NCBI GenBank assembly: GCA_947166385.1
Contig: CAMVEB010000026.1
Span: 1-53,954 of the forward strand
Reading direction: 5' to 3'
DNA length: 53,954 bases
Source: an uncultured Clostridia bacterium
Lineage (GTDB): Bacteria; Bacillota; Clostridia; Christensenellales; Aristaeellaceae
Of the stretch, positions 51,471 to 53,954 are shown piece after piece. Numbering within the stretch: the first letter of the stretch is position 1; each line of letters begins with the position of its first letter. The notes under the pieces were generated by a model that was not told where the DNA came from, did not search any database, and saw nothing but the letters and a program-made list of their open reading frames with translations. A program made the position numbers and the translations under genes.

Positions 51471-51828
51471 GGAGTATTAGGTTCACCTCTTTTTTCAGTC
51501 TTACGTCACGATCAATTGCGCCGTAAAAGTTATCGGTCTCGTATACCCGGATTCGGGGACGAGTGAATCGGGTCTCAACGATATGCCGAAGGATTACTTC
51601 CAGTGGCTGGCCGTGCTGTTCATACATGGCAAACAGGAAGAACGGAAGCATGATCACAATCATTAGCATGGATGCAAACGTGACTCCGATTGATCCTTTT
51701 GTCAGGAAGAACACCGGCAGACCGCATACTGCGCCGAGACCGAAACAAAAGACCTGACGCTTGGTCAGGCCGAAAAGGAACTTGGATTTGACTTTCGTCA
51801 GATCCTTGGGGACAGGCACATATGCCAT
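51346..51828 (-). CDS. PrgI-family channel membrane protein
   Basis: A 160-aa inner-membrane protein with two membrane segments (about 20-40 and 45-70; KRQVFCFGLGAVCGLPVFFL then MLMIVIMLPFFLFAMYEQHG). The start MAYVPVPKDLTKVKSKFLFG is the signature of PrgI/TcpE-like (VirB3-like) proteins. The C-terminal tail (about 120-160, Lys/Ala-rich) is encoded in the stretch shared with virB4, which probably limits its sequence. The gene precedes virB4 and follows the VirB6-like gene by 25 nt. Confidence 0.85.
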   Translation of the reverse strand: MAYVPVPKDLTKVKSKFLFGLTKRQVFCFGLGAVCGLPVFFLTKGSIGVTFASMLMIVIMLPFFLFAMYEQHGQPLEVILRHIVETRFTRPRIRVYETDNFYGAIDRDVRLKKEVNLILHGKEKGKTQAHQSGKKAAERAAGAKPSRQEAATDNPGNHSV

Positions 51829-51853
51829 GGTTTATTTCCTCCATTCATTTCTG

Positions 51854-52723
51854 TCAGTGAGCATTGAACACTGATTTGGCAAGCGAGCATGTCTTGAACA
51901 GTGTGAAACAGAGCAGGACTGTATACCCGATGCATGTCCAGACAGCGCTTGAAACATCCTCTGTAATCGCGATGTTCTGAACCAGGGTGGCGTATATCGC
52001 AACACAGACCATGATCAGGAATGCCTGGAAGCCAAGAGCAAACAGGCTTCGAAGATAATTCTGACCCATCTGCCCCCAGTCACGGTTCATCATGCTTGCC
52101 ATGGGGATCGGCGCGACAGATGTAACCATATAAATCTCAATCATACGTCCGTAGATGACAATGAAAATGCAGATCGTCAGCACCCAGGTCACAATTCCCA
52201 TGAGCATGGACTGGAACCACATTCCGAACAGCGGCCCGATATCCATTTCTTTCAACCGGGCTTCCAGATTGGCAACGACGCTGTTTACGTCAATGGCGGT
52301 GTTTGACCCGATGGAGCCGGCTGCACTGTTTACCACACTCTGGGCGACATCAAACACACCCATGACAATGTTCCAGGTATTAGTCACAATCAGAACAGCG
52401 GCAGCGGCTTTGAACAGCCATTTGAAGAAAATAAACGTGTCAAAGTCATGCATGTTGTTCCGGTCAATCAGCATCTGTATCAATTCCAGACACAAAACGA
52501 ACGTCAGGATTATTCCGGCGACTGGAACAACAACATTCTCAGACAACGATTTGATCATGCTGAAAATGCTTCCGTTCCATGCCTGCGGTGTTTTGCCCAC
52601 ATTGGAGGCAATTTCAGTGACCTGTCCGTTGATGCCCTCAAACAGACCGGTCAAGTTGCTCATGATTCCGCTGACCAGCAAGCCCTTGAGCCATTCTGTG
52701 ATTTTGTCCCAGATAAAGTTCAA
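51854..52723 (-). CDS. VirB6/TrbL-like polytopic channel protein
   Basis: A 289-aa membrane protein with about six helices (e.g. VVVPVAGIILTFVLCLELIQ, MLMGIVTWVLTICIFIVIYG, FALGFQAFLIMVCVAIYATL). The motif VTSVAPIPMASMMNRDWGQM is characteristic of TrbL/VirB6-like proteins in Tn1549/CTn elements. It forms part of the inner-membrane pore. The N-terminal amphipathic helix (FIWDKITEWLKGLLVSGIMS) probably lies on the membrane surface. It is followed by prgI and preceded by the Maff2-type remnant. Confidence 0.88.
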   Translation of the reverse strand: MNFIWDKITEWLKGLLVSGIMSNLTGLFEGINGQVTEIASNVGKTPQAWNGSIFSMIKSLSENVVVPVAGIILTFVLCLELIQMLIDRNNMHDFDTFIFFKWLFKAAAAVLIVTNTWNIVMGVFDVAQSVVNSAAGSIGSNTAIDVNSVVANLEARLKEMDIGPLFGMWFQSMLMGIVTWVLTICIFIVIYGRMIEIYMVTSVAPIPMASMMNRDWGQMGQNYLRSLFALGFQAFLIMVCVAIYATLVQNIAITEDVSSAVWTCIGYTVLLCFTLFKTCSLAKSVFNAH

Positions 52724-52743
52724 AGGGATTTTCCTCCTTTCGG

Positions 52744-52771
52744 GCTCCCTCCCGAGTTAACGGGAGGGAGC
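52744..52771 (-). other. Strong hairpin between the Maff2 remnant and the VirB6-like gene
   Basis: GCTCCCTCCCG (52744-52754) and CGGGAGGGAGC (52761-52771) form a perfect 11-bp stem with a 6-nt loop. No U-run follows on the minus strand. In an intact element it would sit behind the small, probably abundant Maff2 message and may set the ratio to the channel genes. Confidence 0.65.
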
Positions 52772-52787
52772 ATGGGATCAGCGGTCA

Positions 52788-52880
52788 TCAAAACAGACCG
52801 GAGAGGAGCGGCACAACAGTGGTGCCGATCAGGGCAACACCGCCACCGGCCATGAGCTGCTTGATGCCCTGGGACTTTGC
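52788..52880 (-). pseudogene. Maff2-family membrane protein, 3' remnant
   Basis: Only the last 30 codons remain: AKSQGIKQLMAGGGVALIGT then TVVPLLSGLF and stop. This is the conserved C-terminus of the small Maff2-family (VirB2-pilin-like) proteins encoded just before the VirB6-like gene in these ICEs. Upstream of 52880 the frame continues as LYRT and lacks the expected conserved residues and start, so the 5' part has been displaced by the serine-recombinase element whose end is at about 52880-52890. If the 5' part is also missing beyond the window's right edge, conjugation of the host ICE may be impaired. Confidence 0.78.
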
Positions 52881-52910
52881 TAATGTGCGATAAAGAAGTA
52901 ATAGAAGTGT

Positions 52911-52958
52911 AAAAAATTTTGCCGTTCCTATCCGGCACTTAGGGCTGTGTCGGATAGG
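52911..52958 (-). terminator. Intrinsic terminator after the serine recombinase
   Basis: GTGTCGGATAGG (52947-52958) pairs with CCTATCCGGCAC (52927-52938) with one mismatch. After a short spacer the minus-strand transcript reaches a U6 run (complement of 52911-52916). It ends the recombinase message a few bp inside the nested element. Confidence 0.75.
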
Positions 52959-52965
52959 TCAGGCG

Positions 52966-53954
52966 TTAGGCTTCCGGCAAGTCTATCTTGCCGACAAAGC
53001 TGTAATAAATCTCAATGTCCTGCCTGCGGGTGCCGTTCTCGTCATAGCTGCACTCATGCACGACGATTTTCTCAATCATTTCCCGCAAGAGGGTGGGGGT
53101 CAATTCTTCAAAAGCAAGGTGCTTTCTCACAATCCCCATGAATTTCTCGGCGTTGACGGTGGCGGCCTGCGACTTGGAAAGTTCCTCCTGCAAAGCGGCA
53201 GCCCGGTCTTTCAGTTCCCGCTGCTCCTGCTCATAGTCCGCCGACAGCTCCATGAAACGCTCGTCGCTGATTTTGCCGCTTACATTGTCCTCATACAGCC
53301 GCTTGATAATGCGGTTCACTTCGGCAATGCGTGTCTGGGCCTGTTCAAGCTGCTTCGTGGCTGCGGCGGTCTTTCTCTTGCCGCCGATTTCGTTCTGCTG
53401 GATGAGCAGCTTTACAAAGCGGCTCTCATGCCTGGCGGCGTATTCCGTCACTTGCCGGAGATTGGAAAGCACGCCCGCCGTCAAAAGGTCGGTGCGGATA
53501 AAGTGTGCCGTACAGTCACGGGTACGCTTCTTGTAGCTGCCGCAGATATAACAGTCCTGCTTGCGGTTCTTGTTCTGATACCGCTGCTGATACAGCACAT
53601 GGCCGCAGTCGGCGCAGAACAGCATACCAGAGAACAGCCCCACTTCATCATAGCGGTTCGGGCGTTTTCGCTGCTTGCGTAACTCCTGCACACGCTCCCA
53701 TGTTTCCGTGTCGATAATCGGCTCATGGTGATTTGGGAAGATAGCCTGCTTCTCGATGGGGTTCTCAACGCTGTGCTTGACCTTGTAAGAGGGCTTCTCC
53801 GTCTTGAAGTTTACCAGACAGCCAGTGTACTCCCGGTTTTCCAGCAGATGGACGACGGTGTTTGTCGCCCACTTGCACTCATAGCCGGGGTGGTAGCGTC
53901 GGGTGCTGCCCGTCCTGCGGTATTCCAGCGTCCCCGGCGTGGGGATTTGCTGCT
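52966..53954 (-). CDS. Large serine recombinase, C-terminal part (truncated by the window edge)
   Basis: At least 329 residues of a TndX/TnpX-like large serine recombinase are visible; the N-terminal catalytic domain lies beyond 53954. Seen in order: recombinase domain end (PTPGTLEYRRTGSTRR; ENREYTGCLVNF), zinc ribbon LFCADCGHVLY ... CYICGSYKK (four Cys), a long coiled coil (about 150 residues from the zinc ribbon, RKTAAATKQLEQAQTRIAEV) and a C-terminal beta region ending VGKIDLPEA. The open frame has no stop up to the edge. Such enzymes mobilise Tn4451/Tn5397-type transposons and ICEs. Its end within a Maff2 gene, plus its own terminator, shows that a second element is nested here. Confidence 0.88.
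   Translation of the reverse strand, partial: QQIPTPGTLEYRRTGSTRRYHPGYECKWATNTVVHLLENREYTGCLVNFKTEKPSYKVKHSVENPIEKQAIFPNHHEPIIDTETWERVQELRKQRKRPNRYDEVGLFSGMLFCADCGHVLYQQRYQNKNRKQDCYICGSYKKRTRDCTAHFIRTDLLTAGVLSNLRQVTEYAARHESRFVKLLIQQNEIGGKRKTAAATKQLEQAQTRIAEVNRIIKRLYEDNVSGKISDERFMELSADYEQEQRELKDRAAALQEELSKSQAATVNAEKFMGIVRKHLAFEELTPTLLREMIEKIVVHECSYDENGTRRQDIEIYYSFVGKIDLPEA

Overview
The window reads as a piece of a low-to-mid GC Gram-positive (Firmicutes, class Clostridia) gut or rumen genome. The evidence is strong AGGAGG-type ribosome sites, LacI-regulated maltodextrin-type ABC operons without a dedicated ATPase, and a conjugative element of the Tn1549/CTn type. Several exported proteins have signal peptides ending in A-F-A followed by an acidic residue instead of a lipobox, which I associate with Christensenellales-like Clostridia; that placement is inference only. 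No rRNA, tRNA or CRISPR array was found.

Layout. (1) 1-5.7 kb: the 3' and 5' halves of a metallophosphoesterase gene, split by a 4.77-kb composite insertion (544-5315). The insertion has an IS1380-like element at its left edge and a 189-bp MITE at its right edge, carries a MATE transporter and a LacI-type regulator, and is bracketed by a 5-bp target duplication TACTT. (2) 5.7-8.6 kb: the recombination module of an integrative conjugative element (ICE): tyrosine integrase, a protein with four tandem excisionase-like HTH units, a single-domain excisionase-like protein, and a hairpin-rich spacer. (3) 8.6-22.4 kb: a carbohydrate cargo of two complete LacI/GH13/SBP/permease operons in opposite gene order, with recognisable promoters and operators. 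Between them lie a four-gene island of very small His-rich, PspC-like and membrane proteins and a GNAT acetyltransferase. (4) 22.4-33.7 kb: the mobilisation and processing block (MOBP relaxase, MobC, CHC2/DUF3849 protein, 2428-aa methyltransferase-helicase, TTRAP). (5) 33.7-38.4 kb: a complete type II CBASS anti-phage operon on the opposite strand (CD-NTase, Cap2, Cap3, HNH-SAVED Cap5), more AT-rich than its surroundings, with its own promoter and terminator. (6) 38.4-52.9 kb: ICE accessory genes and the conjugation machine (YodL-domain protein, TopB, DUF4366, DUF4315, two NlpC/P60 hydrolases, VirB4, PrgI, VirB6-like). (7) 52.9-53.95 kb: the 3' part of a large serine recombinase whose element has truncated a Maff2-family gene, so a second mobile element is nested in the first and continues off the right edge.

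How it fits together. Integrase and excisionase-like proteins would move the ICE. Relaxase, MobC, helicase and TopB would process DNA. VirB4, PrgI, VirB6 and the NlpC/P60 proteins would build the channel; the coupling protein lies off the right edge. The sugar operons sit between the mobilisation block and the integrase module, where Tn1549 carries its vanB operon, so alpha-glucan uptake plausibly travels with the ICE. CBASS would protect the ICE-bearing cell from phage. The least explained pattern is a short C-terminal tail, K-x-S-[I/V]-x-x-x-L followed by an extreme C-terminus of the type [L/M]-[E/D/Q]-[R/H/I], shared by five otherwise unrelated ICE proteins.
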